Positions 36,026 to 45,516 are shown, counted from the stretch's first letter. The stretch: DNA of 64,000 bases from Paraburkholderia sp. LEh10 (GCF_017814945.1 NZ_JAGIPX010000001.1:124001-188000), one strand, 5' to 3'. Notes: generated by a model from the letters alone, not told the origin. Numbers and translations are program-made.

Positions 36026-37054
36026 CTACTTGTGTCCTCGGCCGGCTGAGGTCACCTTGCCCCGAAAGACCCAGAAAGCGAAGGTGCTGTAAATGAGCAC
36101 GGCGGGCACGAGTACCGACGATCCGCCAAGCACGAACGCCTGCGTATGCGGCGGAGAACTGCCTTGCGCGATGGTGATCGATGGCGGCAACACAAACGGA
36201 AATATCGTGTAGAGCACGCACAGCAGTGCAAAGACGAACCAGAAGAGCGCGAACACGAGCGGTGCGAACGCCCGCCGTCTGGCAACGGCGTAGACGAAGC
36301 CCGTGGCCAATAAAGCAAAGACGAATACCGCGACGGGCAATGCCATACCTCCGAAGTCATCTTTCCACCGATGCGCGTAGCCGTCGTTCAGATGCAGCGT
36401 CCATACGGAAACGGTCGCGGTGCAAGCCGCCGTCGCAATTCCGAGCATCAGGCTCGCCCGTCTCGCATGCTGCTGCAGGATGCCTTCGGTGCGCCAGATC
36501 AGCCAGCTTGCACCCAGCCACGCATACCCGAGCGCTAATGCGACGCCGCAAAAGAGCGTAAATGCCCCGAGCCAGTCCCAAGGTCCGCCCTGGTATGTGG
36601 CTCGGACCGTGCGAATGCCCTGCACGAGCGAACCGACGAGAACGCCCTGGCAGAATGCGGCGATCGTGGACCCTGTCTGCATGACCGCGTCCCAACGCGA
36701 CTTCGCACGCGCCGTCGCTTCGCCTCGAAATTCGATCGCGACGCCGCGCAGAATCAGAGCGAACAGCATCGCGAAGATCACAGGGTACATGGCAGTGAGC
36801 AGCGCACTGTAGACGGGCGGAAACATCGCAATGAGCCCGCCGCCGCCAAGCACGATCCACGTTTCGTTGCCGTCCCAGACGGGCAAGATCGTCTCGACCA
36901 TGACCTCCCGATGCGCCGGATTCCGCTCGCTGACAAACAGCACGCCTACGCCAAGGTCGGTGCCGTCCAGCAGCACGTACATGAGCACCGCGAACGCAAG
37001 CGTTCCCGCGGCCGCGAGCGACAGCCAGTCGGTGTGGGCGAGCGCGTTCGTCAT
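36026..37054 (-). CDS. cydB: Cytochrome bd (CIO-type) ubiquinol oxidase subunit II (342 aa)
   Basis: The family pattern is clear: MYVLLDGTDLGVGVLF near the start, VWDGNETWIVLGGGGLIAMF, then FRGEATARAKSRWDAVMQTG and a late FPFVLPPSITIAQGSSPPHT motif. Eight to nine helices are predicted. Subunit II stabilises the haem centre in subunit I. Its ATG overlaps the subunit I stop as ATGA, so the pair is co-translated. Cytochrome bd oxidises quinol with oxygen, with high affinity and cyanide insensitivity in this subgroup. Confidence 0.95.
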   Translation of the reverse strand: MTNALAHTDWLSLAAAGTLAFAVLMYVLLDGTDLGVGVLFVSERNPAHREVMVETILPVWDGNETWIVLGGGGLIAMFPPVYSALLTAMYPVIFAMLFALILRGVAIEFRGEATARAKSRWDAVMQTGSTIAAFCQGVLVGSLVQGIRTVRATYQGGPWDWLGAFTLFCGVALALGYAWLGASWLIWRTEGILQQHARRASLMLGIATAACTATVSVWTLHLNDGYAHRWKDDFGGMALPVAVFVFALLATGFVYAVARRRAFAPLVFALFWFVFALLCVLYTIFPFVLPPSITIAQGSSPPHTQAFVLGGSSVLVPAVLIYSTFAFWVFRGKVTSAGRGHK

Positions 37055-38454
37055 TTGCCTGCCCCGTGCGCCGGAGCTGTCTCTGCGCGCGGCCGGATAT
37101 GCTGAACGAGCGACGGATGGGGTCCCTGCTCGCCTTCCTTCGGCGGCCGCGCCAGCAGACGAGTGAGGTAGTAAAGCCCGATGCCGAACATCACGACATA
37201 GAGCGCAACCGTCGCACCCAGCGACCACGCGACGGTCTGCCAGCCGATTTGCGGCGAGATGCTTTGCGAGGTGGGCAGCGTGCCGTACACGGTCCATGGC
37301 TGACGTCCGACCTCGGTTACGGTCCACCCTGCGAGCATCGCGACAAAGCCTGCGGGGCTCATCGCTACCATCGCACGATGAAGCCATGTCGCGTCGTACA
37401 GGCGGCGTTTCAATCTCAGCACGAGCCCCGCGATGCCCGCCGCAATCATCAGCAACCCAAGCCCGACCATCGCGCGAAACGCGAAGAACACGGTCGGGAC
37501 GGGCGGAATATCGGACGGTGGAAACTCTTTCAGGCCACGTATCGTGCCTGACAGATTGTGGCGCAGGTAGAGCGACGCGACGCGCGGAATTGACACCTCG
37601 TAGTGGTTGCGGCGCTCGCGCATGTCCGGAACGGCGAAGAGCACCATCGGTTCGCCGCTTCCCGGCGCTCGAGCCTCCCAATCGCCTTCCATCGCGGCGA
37701 CTTTCTGCGGCTGATGCTCGAGCGTGTTTTCGCCGTGTTTATCGCCGGCCAGCAGTTGCAGCGGTGCTGCGAACAATGCCATCCATAGCGACATCGACAG
37801 CATGGTGCGCGCGCCGTGTGCATGGCGATCTCGCAGCAGATGCCATGCGCCTACCCCGCCGACGAAGAACGCCGTAGCGAGAAATGCCGCGAGCGTCATA
37901 TGCACGAGGCGGTATGGGAACGAGGGATTGAATACGATCGCCCACCAGTCGACCGGGAGAAAGCGTCCGTCTGCGCCCATCTGGTAGCCCGCGGGCGTGT
38001 GCATCCACGAATTCGCCGAGAGAATCCAGAAGGCGCTGAGTATCGACCCGATTGCCACGAGGATGGTGGCGCCGAAGTGCAGTTTCCGCCCCACCTTCTT
38101 CATGCCGAACAGCATGACGCCGAGAAAGCCGCTATCGAGAAAAAACGCGACCACGATCTCGTACATCATCATCGGTCCGATGATCGGGCCGGTGCGCACC
38201 GCGAACGCTGCCCAGTTCGTGCCGAACTGATATTCCATCACGATGCCCGACACAGCGCCGACCGCGAAGGTCAGCGCAAACGGTTTCAACCAGTAGTTGT
38301 AGACGTCGATGTAGACTTGCCGCCCCGTCCGCAGCCACAGCGCTTCGAGCACCATCAGGTAATTGGCGAGGCCGATCGAAAACGCCGCCAGCACGATATG
38401 CAGCCCTATGGTGAATCCGAATTGCGATCGCGCCAGATCAATGCCTGTTTCCAT
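37051..38454 (-). CDS. cydA: Cytochrome bd (CIO-type) ubiquinol oxidase subunit I (467 aa)
   Basis: The haem ligand histidines are visible (FGFTIGLHIVLAAFSIG in TM1 and PYRLVHMTLAAFLATAF), with EYQFGTNWAAF, then MMMYEIVVAFFLDSGFLGVM and the quinol-site GWTVTEVGRQPWTVYG. The Q-loop region is short, as in CIO-type oxidases rather than E. coli CydA. The start at 38454 (METGIDL) has ggag 6 bp before it; the frame extends upstream without better support. It forms an operon with subunit II and is divergent from the YdeP-like gene. Confidence 0.95.
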   Translation of the reverse strand: METGIDLARSQFGFTIGLHIVLAAFSIGLANYLMVLEALWLRTGRQVYIDVYNYWLKPFALTFAVGAVSGIVMEYQFGTNWAAFAVRTGPIIGPMMMYEIVVAFFLDSGFLGVMLFGMKKVGRKLHFGATILVAIGSILSAFWILSANSWMHTPAGYQMGADGRFLPVDWWAIVFNPSFPYRLVHMTLAAFLATAFFVGGVGAWHLLRDRHAHGARTMLSMSLWMALFAAPLQLLAGDKHGENTLEHQPQKVAAMEGDWEARAPGSGEPMVLFAVPDMRERRNHYEVSIPRVASLYLRHNLSGTIRGLKEFPPSDIPPVPTVFFAFRAMVGLGLLMIAAGIAGLVLRLKRRLYDATWLHRAMVAMSPAGFVAMLAGWTVTEVGRQPWTVYGTLPTSQSISPQIGWQTVAWSLGATVALYVVMFGIGLYYLTRLLARPPKEGEQGPHPSLVQHIRPRAETAPAHGAGK

Positions 38455-38646
38455 TGGCCGCTCCATCGTATGACGGGCCACCGCGGCCGTCCTGCTGCCT
38501 GATGCCAGCAAGCGCCAGCAAGCCGCATTCCGGTTTTTCGCCGCCGGGCAACGCCGGGCCGCTCGCGCTTGCCGCCGCACGTCAACGGTCAGGAATGGAG
38601 ATTGCTCGTTATGTCACATCGTGCTATTTCTCCGGAGCTTCTCGCC

Positions 38647-40926
38647 ATGGGCAACGTTAACAAGAGCCGGTCGTATCCGTTTGCGTCCGGCGGATGGGGT
38701 TCGTTGAAGTCGGTAGCGACAATCTTGAGGCAGGAAAAAGTCGCGATCAAGGACAGCACAATCCTGCTCAAGCAGAACAAGCCGGACGGGTTCATGTGCG
38801 TGAGCTGTTCGTGGGCGAAGCCGGCCGATCCTCACACGTTCGAGTTCTGCGAAAGCGGAGCGAAAGCGACCGCATGGGATACGACGGCAAAGCGCATGAC
38901 GCCGGAGTTCTTTGAACTCAACACCGTGACATCGTTGCTCAACTGGCACGATCATGACCTGGAGGAAGCGGGCAGACTCACTGCCCCAATGAAATACGAC
39001 GCGGGTACTGACACATATGTCGAAGTCAGCTGGGAAGACGCGTTTCGCGAGATCGGCCGGGAACTGAACGCGCTCGACCCGGAGAGCGTCGTCTTTTATA
39101 CGTCGGGGCGGGCGTCGCTCGAAACGTCGTACATGTATCAGCTTTTCGTGCGAATGTATGGCTGCAACAATCTGCCCGATAGCTCGAACATGTGCCATGA
39201 AAGCACCAGCGTGGGTTTGAAGGAAGCGATCGGCGTAGGTGTCGGCACGATCACACTCGATGACTTCGAGAAAACCGACCTGATGTTTTTCTTCGGACAG
39301 AATGTCGGCACGAATAGTCCGCGCATGCTTCACCAGTTGCAGGATGCGCGCAAGCGCGGCGTTCCCATCATCACCTTCAATCCGCTGCGCGAGCCCGGTC
39401 TCGTTTCCTTCGCAAATCCGCAGTCGCCCGCGCAGATGTTGACGCCCGCCGAGACGCAGATCAGCACGCAATATCATCAGGTCAAGACGGGCGGCGACAC
39501 GGCCGCGATCCTCGGCCTCTGCAAGGCCGTCATCGAAGCCGATGATCGGGCAAAAGCGCAGGGCTTGCCCCGTGTAGTCGATGTGGCATTCATCGACGAA
39601 CACACGACCGGCTTCGACGAGTTCGCTGCCTACGCACGGGCGGCGGACTGGAGCGAGATCGAGCGTGTCAGCGGCCTGACGCGCGCTGCGTTGCTCGACG
39701 CGGCCGGCGAATATATGCGCGCCAACGCGGTGATGGCGCACTATGGGATGGGTTTGACGCAGCACCGGCTGGGTGTGCAGAACATACGTATGCTCACCAA
39801 CCTGTTATTGCTGCGCGGGAACATCGGCAAGCCGGGCGCGGGCCCCTCGCCTGTGCGCGGGCACTCGAACGTGCAAGGCCAGCGTACCGTGGGCATCACC
39901 GAGAATCCGGAGCTCGCCCCGCTCGATCAGCTCGCAAAGCAGTTCTCGTTCGAGCCGCCAACGAAGAAAGGGCTGAACACCGTTGAAGCATTTGAAGCCA
40001 TGGTAAAAGGCGACGTAAAAGCCGTCGTCAATCTGGGCGGCAATCTCGTACGCTCCGTACCGGACCGGCTGCAAACGGAACCTGCATGGGCGCGCCTGCA
40101 CCTCACCGTCAATGTGGCGACCAAGCTCAATCGCAGTCACCTCGTTCATGGCAAAGTGTCGTATGTTCTTCCGTGCTTGAGCCGGATCGAGATTCACCGT
40201 ACGCCCCTTGGCGATCAGGCCGTCTCGATGGAAGACAGCACGGGCTGCATGCATGGTTCGAGAGGCGTCGCGGAACCCGCTAGCGAAAAGGCTCGCCCCG
40301 AGCCATACATCGTCGCGGGCATCGCGAAAGCGACGCTGGGCGAGCGCTCTACCGTCGACTGGGACGCGTGGCGCGACGACTATTCCGTCGTGCGCGACCA
40401 GATTGCGACGACATATCCGGATATTTTCCACGACTTCAATGAACGTATGTGGACGCCGGGAGGATTCCACCGTCCGGTTCCGGCCCGCCATCGGGAGTGG
40501 AAAACAAAGTCGGGAAAGGCGGAGTTCCTCACCCCCCGTTCGTTGGGGGAAGACCCCGACATGCCAGAGAAAATGCCGGACGCCCTGCGTCTGATGACGC
40601 TACGCAGCGACAGCCAGTTCAACACGACCATCTACAGCCTCGACGACCGCTTTCGGGGCGTGAAGGATACGCGCATGGTCATTCTGATGAATAAGACGGA
40701 CATCGAGAAGCATCATCTGCAAGAAGGACAGAAGGTGACGCTGCAGACGATCGCCGACGACGGAATCGAACGACGCCTCGAAGGGCTCAGGATCAAGGCG
40801 TATGAGATACCGGAGGGTTGTATCGGCGGTTACTACCCGGAATGCAATGTTCTCCTGCCACTATGGCACTACGCCGAGGAAAGCAAGGTGCCGGGTGCGA
40901 AGTCGATCCCGGTCAGGATCGTCTAG
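38647..40926 (+). CDS. YdeP/FdhF-like molybdopterin oxidoreductase (759 aa)
   Basis: Strong resemblance to E. coli YdeP, a DMSO-reductase-family enzyme required for acid resistance: start MGNVNKSRSYPFASGGWGSL, the iron-sulfur motif CVSCSWAKPADPHTFEFCES (C-x2-C, later C), the NMCHESTSVGL segment with a candidate Mo-ligand Cys, and the RMLTNLLLLRGNIGKPGAGP and RGHSNVQGQRTVGIT blocks. The real electron acceptor is unknown. The start at 38647 aligns best with YdeP and has ggag upstream; 38611 is an alternative. It is divergent from cydAB. Confidence 0.9.
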   Translation: MGNVNKSRSYPFASGGWGSLKSVATILRQEKVAIKDSTILLKQNKPDGFMCVSCSWAKPADPHTFEFCESGAKATAWDTTAKRMTPEFFELNTVTSLLNWHDHDLEEAGRLTAPMKYDAGTDTYVEVSWEDAFREIGRELNALDPESVVFYTSGRASLETSYMYQLFVRMYGCNNLPDSSNMCHESTSVGLKEAIGVGVGTITLDDFEKTDLMFFFGQNVGTNSPRMLHQLQDARKRGVPIITFNPLREPGLVSFANPQSPAQMLTPAETQISTQYHQVKTGGDTAAILGLCKAVIEADDRAKAQGLPRVVDVAFIDEHTTGFDEFAAYARAADWSEIERVSGLTRAALLDAAGEYMRANAVMAHYGMGLTQHRLGVQNIRMLTNLLLLRGNIGKPGAGPSPVRGHSNVQGQRTVGITENPELAPLDQLAKQFSFEPPTKKGLNTVEAFEAMVKGDVKAVVNLGGNLVRSVPDRLQTEPAWARLHLTVNVATKLNRSHLVHGKVSYVLPCLSRIEIHRTPLGDQAVSMEDSTGCMHGSRGVAEPASEKARPEPYIVAGIAKATLGERSTVDWDAWRDDYSVVRDQIATTYPDIFHDFNERMWTPGGFHRPVPARHREWKTKSGKAEFLTPRSLGEDPDMPEKMPDALRLMTLRSDSQFNTTIYSLDDRFRGVKDTRMVILMNKTDIEKHHLQEGQKVTLQTIADDGIERRLEGLRIKAYEIPEGCIGGYYPECNVLLPLWHYAEESKVPGAKSIPVRIV

Positions 40927-41042
40927 TGGCTCGCGAGCGAGTGGGCGCGAACGACCTTATTGAGCGCCCGCGGGAACGAAGCATGCTGCCTGAAAACGCG
41001 AACGGTCCGTCGCCGCGTCCGCACCATTGAGAGGTCCCTACC

Positions 41043-41615
41043 GTGCCCTACGTACCCACCATCACGACGATGATTCGTCTCGATCATACCCATGTCGTTG
41101 CTGCGTTTCATCGTTACGGTAACGAAACCGCATGGTGGCGCAAGCGCGCGATCGTCACCTCCGTTTGCAGAGCGCTTGAAATTCACGCCCAGTTGGAAGA
41201 AGAGATTTTCTACCCCGCCCTCGCGCGCATCGCACCGACTGACGACATCCTGAACAAGAGCCGGCCGGAGCATGACGCGCTGCGCGAGGTCATCGGTAAG
41301 CTGCGCGCCATGGGACCCGAAAATGCAGCGTACGACTCGCTGTTCATGAAGTTGATGCGCGACACCATGCACCATGTCGCCGATGAGGAAACCCGGCTCC
41401 TGCCTCTCGCGGAACGTGCGCTCGGACCCGAGTTGCGCACGCTGGGCGCAGAGATGACGCGCCGGCGCATGCAACTGCTCGGCGAACATCCCGTCGAGGT
41501 CGCGGTGAATACAGCAGGTACGTTCCCTGTCGCGACTGCCCTGCTGGTGACTTTGCTCGCGTGCGGCGTAGCGCGGATTTTCGGCGGCAAGCGTCGCCCC
41601 GCACGAATGGCCTGA
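41043..41615 (+). CDS. Hemerythrin HHE domain protein with C-terminal membrane helix (190 aa)
   Basis: Di-iron ligands of the HHE fold are visible: LDHTHV, EIHAQLEEEIFYPAL, RPEHDALREVI and DTMHHVADEETRLLPLA. A last hydrophobic stretch (VATALLVTLLACGVARIFGG) would anchor it in the membrane. Such proteins respond to oxygen, NO or oxidative stress. It begins with GTG at 41043 (gagagg upstream). It follows the YdeP-like gene by 116 bp on the same strand. Confidence 0.88.
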   Translation: MPYVPTITTMIRLDHTHVVAAFHRYGNETAWWRKRAIVTSVCRALEIHAQLEEEIFYPALARIAPTDDILNKSRPEHDALREVIGKLRAMGPENAAYDSLFMKLMRDTMHHVADEETRLLPLAERALGPELRTLGAEMTRRRMQLLGEHPVEVAVNTAGTFPVATALLVTLLACGVARIFGGKRRPARMA

Positions 41616-41650
41616 CGGGGGACAACCCGCTGGCGTCATCGAGTCCGTCG

Positions 41651-43606
41651 CTAACGCTTGATGCGCACCGCGCGCCGCATCGCGGCGGTGATGCCCTGGC
41701 GTGTGCGCCAGTAGCCTTCCCACGGGTCGGCGCCGAGCGAGCGTTGCCGTTTGATCGCTTGCGACATCGTCCATTGGTCGCCGCGCTGCACGTCGGACAG
41801 TTCGTCCCACGCAACGGGCATCGACACGGCCATCCCCGAGCGCGCTCGGACCGAAAAAGGCGCAACGGTACTTGCCCCCTTGCCGTTGCGCAGATAGTCG
41901 ATGAAGATCTTGCCGACGCGGTTCCTCGCGCCCAGCACTGCCGAGAACTTCTGCGGGACGACGCGCGCCATATGCTGGGCGACGGCCTGTGAGAACGCCT
42001 TGAGTTCGTCCCAGCCTTGACGACGCGTAAGCGGCACGACGATGTGGAATCCTTTGCCGCCGCTCGTCTTCGCGAACGACCGAAGGCCGATTTCATCCAG
42101 CACGACCTTCACCAAGGTTGCGGCTTCGAGCATCGCAGCCCACGGCAATGACGGGTCCGGATCGAGGTCGAAGATCACCCGGTCGGGGTGATCGAGGTCG
42201 GGCGCCACGGCATTCCATGAATGCAGTTCGACGACGCTCATCTGCGCGAGTCCGACCAGTGCCTCGCGACTGTTCGCGACAAGCAGCGGAGGATGTCCGG
42301 GATGAAGTTCGCGCGGCAGTTCCCGAACGCCGGGAATGCGGGCGCGTTCGCTGTGCTTCTGAAAGAACAGCTCCTTCTGGATGCCGTCGGGCGCGCGCAC
42401 CAATGCGAGCGGCCTGCAATGCAGATGGGGCAGCGCCCACTCGGCGATCTCGTCGTAATACCGCACCATGTCGAGCTTGGTGTGGCCCGTCACTTCGTCC
42501 ATCACGCGCTGCGGGTTGCTGATCTTCACATCGCCGATGATGACCGTTCCTCGCGAGCCCGGACGAACCCGGGTCGATCCCACATGCTCGAGGTCGGGGT
42601 CGTCGATAATTTTCTCTTCGGTGACGGCGCTCGCGGGTTTATCTTCGCGCAACGCATGAAAAACAGGATGGCGCACTTCGCCCGCGGGCGTCCATTCGAG
42701 AAACGAGACCTCCGCGATCACATCCGGGCTGAGCCAGTGAAACTCGCGATCGCGCTCCGGTTCTGGCGCGTTATAAAACGAAGGTTTCGGCTGCGCAAGC
42801 GACGCGGCGCGCCTCGCAAACGCTGCTGCACGGGCAGGGGGCAGATGCGGCGCGACGTGGCCCGCGTAACGAAGCGAGCCGTCATCTTCATGTACGCCGA
42901 GCAGCAGCGAACGAACCCCCGACTTTGCGCCCTTCACGCGCGTGAATCCGCCTACCACGAACTCTTGTCGCAGGTTGCATTTGAGCTTGATCCAGTCGGT
43001 CGAACGGCCCGAACGATACGGCGCGTCCGCGCGCTTGCCGATGATGCCTTCGAGCTTCATCTTGCACGCCGACGCGACGAGCGACGCAGGGTCCTGCGCA
43101 AAGTCGTCGGAAAATCGCAGCAGCGGGCTATCGACTTCGTCCATCAGCCGCCGGAGCAGCTCTCGGCGGGCTCGCAGCGGCTGTTCCCGAATATCCGCAC
43201 CGTTGAACCACAGCAGATCGAACACGAACAAAACGATGTTCGCAGTACTGCGCCGATCGAAAGCATTCTGCAGCGCATTGAAATCCGGCTTGCCGGATGA
43301 ATCGAGCACGACGGCTTCCCCATCGATCCACGCGCTATCGGCCGGGATAGCCTGCAGCGCTTGCGCCAGACGCGGCATGCGGGCCGTCCAGTCATGTCCG
43401 TTGCGCGTGAACAGATTGACACGCCGCGCGTCGACGCGCGCCAGCATCCGGTAGCCGTCGAACTTGATCTCATACGACCATTGTCCCGCCGTGGGATGAC
43501 GCTCCACGAGCGTAGCCAGCTGCGGCTCGATCAGGACGGGCATTTCGCCGGCTGCTGTGGCCCGTGCACGAATCCGCGTTGTGCGGCTCGAATTCCAGCG
43601 TCCCAT
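41651..43606 (-). CDS. ligD: DNA ligase D with ligase and polymerase domains but no phosphoesterase domain (651 aa)
   Basis: The ligase domain (about 20-330) has the nucleotidyl lysine motif YEIKFDGYRM and later IGKRADAPYRSGRS with WIKLK. The polymerase domain (about 365-640) has IFDLDPDP (metal Asp pair) and KTSGGKGFHIVVPL. LigD repairs double-strand breaks with Ku. Many LigD proteins also have an N-terminal phosphoesterase domain; it is absent here, and sequence upstream shows no remnant of it. No ku gene lies in the window. The start at 43606 has aaggag immediately before it; the spacing (2 bp) is short, so an internal start such as MPVLIEPQ is possible. Confidence 0.9.
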   Translation of the reverse strand: MGRWNSSRTTRIRARATAAGEMPVLIEPQLATLVERHPTAGQWSYEIKFDGYRMLARVDARRVNLFTRNGHDWTARMPRLAQALQAIPADSAWIDGEAVVLDSSGKPDFNALQNAFDRRSTANIVLFVFDLLWFNGADIREQPLRARRELLRRLMDEVDSPLLRFSDDFAQDPASLVASACKMKLEGIIGKRADAPYRSGRSTDWIKLKCNLRQEFVVGGFTRVKGAKSGVRSLLLGVHEDDGSLRYAGHVAPHLPPARAAAFARRAASLAQPKPSFYNAPEPERDREFHWLSPDVIAEVSFLEWTPAGEVRHPVFHALREDKPASAVTEEKIIDDPDLEHVGSTRVRPGSRGTVIIGDVKISNPQRVMDEVTGHTKLDMVRYYDEIAEWALPHLHCRPLALVRAPDGIQKELFFQKHSERARIPGVRELPRELHPGHPPLLVANSREALVGLAQMSVVELHSWNAVAPDLDHPDRVIFDLDPDPSLPWAAMLEAATLVKVVLDEIGLRSFAKTSGGKGFHIVVPLTRRQGWDELKAFSQAVAQHMARVVPQKFSAVLGARNRVGKIFIDYLRNGKGASTVAPFSVRARSGMAVSMPVAWDELSDVQRGDQWTMSQAIKRQRSLGADPWEGYWRTRQGITAAMRRAVRIKR

Positions 43607-43657
43607 CGCTCCTTCACCTGTCGTCGCATACCCTTATCGGCAGCCACATGGGCAGGT

Positions 43658-43852
43658 TCAGGTCGACGCCCGGCATTTGCAGCAACGCATCGTGAGCCCG
43701 CCCACTTCCGGGCCGCATTCGATTTTCCATGGTGTGCGCTGCCCGCAGACCGTCGTACCGTCGAACATCCTCAACGTGTAGCGCGCGAGCACCAGGGTAT
43801 CGACAAGCTTCGCGTGATGCTCCGCCTGTCCGATGACGACTCCTGCCTTCAC
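43658..43852 (-). CDS. Possible small Cys-rich protein upstream of ligD (64 aa)
   Basis: GTG at 43852 (agagga upstream) opens a frame beginning MKAGVVIGQAEHHAKLVDTL, with YTLRMFDGTTVCGQRTPWKI and the close pair CCKC at the end. Four cysteines suggest metal binding. It ends 51 bp before ligD, same strand. Composition looks coding but no family was recognised; a chance frame cannot be excluded. Confidence 0.4.
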   Translation of the reverse strand: MKAGVVIGQAEHHAKLVDTLVLARYTLRMFDGTTVCGQRTPWKIECGPEVGGLTMRCCKCRAST

Positions 43853-44105
43853 GGCATGTCCTCTGACTTCGCTACAGCATCCGCCGGTCCTGGCCTATAG
43901 AAGTCATTCGTCCGCACGCGAAGCAGGTTCACGGCACGCGCAATCTGAGCACATGCAGACCTTGCCACAGTGAGCGACGACGATGTCAAGCCACTACTAC
44001 ACGCCTATCGGCTTCATATCGCCGTGCGGCACATCGCTTGCAGATTCGCAAGCGTCACAGACATTGCGCGCCTCGAATCGACTTCGTGGCGCGCGGAGAC
44101 CGTCA

Positions 44106-44630
44106 ATGAAAGCGATCAGGCGCGCCCAATGCAGCGTGAAGGCAGAAAACGAATCCGTATCGCGCCGCGCGTTGCAGTCGGGCATTGCGGCAGGCACGCT
44201 GGCGGCGGCCTTCGCCGCCTGGCGGGCAGCCTCCGAAGGTTCGACGATGCTCGCGCCGATCAATGCTGTCACGCACTGCCTCTGGCCGCGCCGCGCGTTC
44301 AGCGAAACAGGCTTCAGCCCGCGCTTCACACTGACAGGTTTCGCGATTCATCAGGCGTCGGCAGTTTTTTGGGCGATGCTGTTCGAGGCGGTCAATGCTC
44401 GGCTCGCTCGCGGCGCGCGTCGCACCGACCCCGTGGCGACCGCGACGGCAGCGACGGCGACGGCCGCGACCGCATATATCGTCGACTACCACGTCGTGCC
44501 CGAGCGGCTCACGCCGGGCTTCGACGAACATCTTTCGAACCGCTCGCTGGCCGGCGTGTATGTTGCGCTGGCCGTGGGCTTCGCCGGGGCCGCGCTGCTG
44601 CGCAGCCGACTACAGGGAGATCGATCATGA
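44106..44630 (+). CDS. Hypothetical membrane protein (174 aa)
   Basis: Several hydrophobic segments are visible (ALQSGIAAGTLAAAFAAWRA, then FAIHQASAVFWAMLFEAVNA, DPVATATAATATAATAYIVD and VYVALAVGFAGAALLRS). The middle alanine/threonine run is compositionally odd. The start at 44106 (MKAIRRAQ) has ggag 7 bp upstream; an upstream start at 43983 has no such site. Its stop overlaps the DUF2795 start as ATGA, so the two are coupled. No family recognised. Confidence 0.7.
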   Translation: MKAIRRAQCSVKAENESVSRRALQSGIAAGTLAAAFAAWRAASEGSTMLAPINAVTHCLWPRRAFSETGFSPRFTLTGFAIHQASAVFWAMLFEAVNARLARGARRTDPVATATAATATAATAYIVDYHVVPERLTPGFDEHLSNRSLAGVYVALAVGFAGAALLRSRLQGDRS

Positions 44631-44845
44631 CCGCGTCCGACGCAAAGAATCCGCAAATCCGCAAGTTCATCGACGTGCAAAAGGCATTGAAGGGCGCCTC
44701 CTATCCGTCCAGGAAGGAAGAACTGCTCAAGACCGCGAAGGGAAACGGCGCCGATGAAGATGTCATGGAAGCACTTGCCGCGCTCTCCGACGAGGAGTTC
44801 GACAGCCCCGCTGCAGTCTCGAAGGCAGTCGGTAACGAGGAATAG
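44627..44845 (+). CDS. DUF2795 domain protein (72 aa)
   Basis: KFIDVQKALKGASYPSRKEE and LLKTAKGNGADEDVMEALAA with the acidic LSDEEFDSPAAVSKAVG end are the DUF2795 pattern. The domain is a small helical bundle, frequent near stress genes; function unknown. It starts inside an ATGA overlap with the preceding membrane protein gene and also has aggga upstream. Confidence 0.88.
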   Translation: MTASDAKNPQIRKFIDVQKALKGASYPSRKEELLKTAKGNGADEDVMEALAALSDEEFDSPAAVSKAVGNEE

Positions 44846-45010
44846 CCCGCTACGTTGTCGGTGGGGAGTTCGATCCCGAGGGCGCTTTGCGCTGGCGTCG
44901 CTGCCACGGCATTGTGTTTGCTCGTTCTTTGCTGTCTGGTTGCCAGCTTCTTGCCGGCTTTTTGCCGAGTATCATCACCGCGATCATTCGCCGATGTGAG
45001 ACGCCCTACT

Positions 45011-45292
45011 ATGTCCTCCCTATCGCACTCCGACGAGTCCCCGCGCGAGTACTTGGAGTATCGCGGCTACAACGTGACCATCTACGCTAAGCGCAACGAC
45101 CGCGACAACTGGCGAGCCGTCATTGACGTCGAGCGTGACGGACAACCCGTGCAACTGGACGAACCCGAGAGCATCGGACCATTCTGGGAGACACGTGAGG
45201 AAGCACAACGGGCGGGCCTCGAACGCGCGCGCTACTTGCTGGATCAGCTCGACGGCGTGCTTGACCTTCGCAATCCGGCGCGACCGACGTGA
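45011..45292 (+). CDS. Conserved-looking hypothetical protein (93 aa)
   Basis: A soluble, charged product (LEYRGYNVTIYAKRNDRDNW, then RAVIDVERDGQPVQL and FWETREEAQRAGLERARYLL). The YLEYRGYNV-type beginning and the closing amphipathic helix are typical of a group of small Burkholderia proteins of unknown function. The start at 45011 lacks a strong ribosome site; upstream the frame continues through a hydrophobic run to 44855, so a secreted or anchored longer form cannot be excluded. Confidence 0.6.
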   Translation: MSSLSHSDESPREYLEYRGYNVTIYAKRNDRDNWRAVIDVERDGQPVQLDEPESIGPFWETREEAQRAGLERARYLLDQLDGVLDLRNPARPT

Positions 45293-45355
45293 CCGGCCAG
45301 CGCCGCGCGCTCTCGTGATGGTGACGGCGCGGAGCACGCTTCGGACAGAGCCGAC

Positions 45356-45487
45356 ATGTGCATCGCCCAGGTAGCGCCGTTATACGGATCAGTCCCGCCA
45401 CGCGCTTGCGGCGCGACGGAACGCATCGTCCACTACCTGGTGGAAGAACCGGCTTGGGGGTTGGGTGTAGCGTGCCGTGCGGCGTAG
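45356..45487 (+). pseudogene. GT4 glycosyltransferase, N-terminal fragment (43 codons)
   Basis: ATG at 45356 gives MCIAQVAPLYGSVPPRACGA and TERIVHYLVEE, matching the first about 31 residues of the GT4 proteins at 26319 and 45517, including the GATERIVHY glycine loop. After EE the homology stops and the frame ends at 45487. It is a clear broken copy. It converges on the intact GT4 gene, whose stop lies 29 bp away. Confidence 0.85.
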
Positions 45488-45516
45488 CGCGATCACGTTG
45501 CATAACCAGCCAGGGC

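Noticed and set aside
38614..39765. 383-codon minus-strand frame opposite the YdeP-like gene
   Set aside because: Antisense of conserved molybdoenzyme sequence, with no start signal or family.
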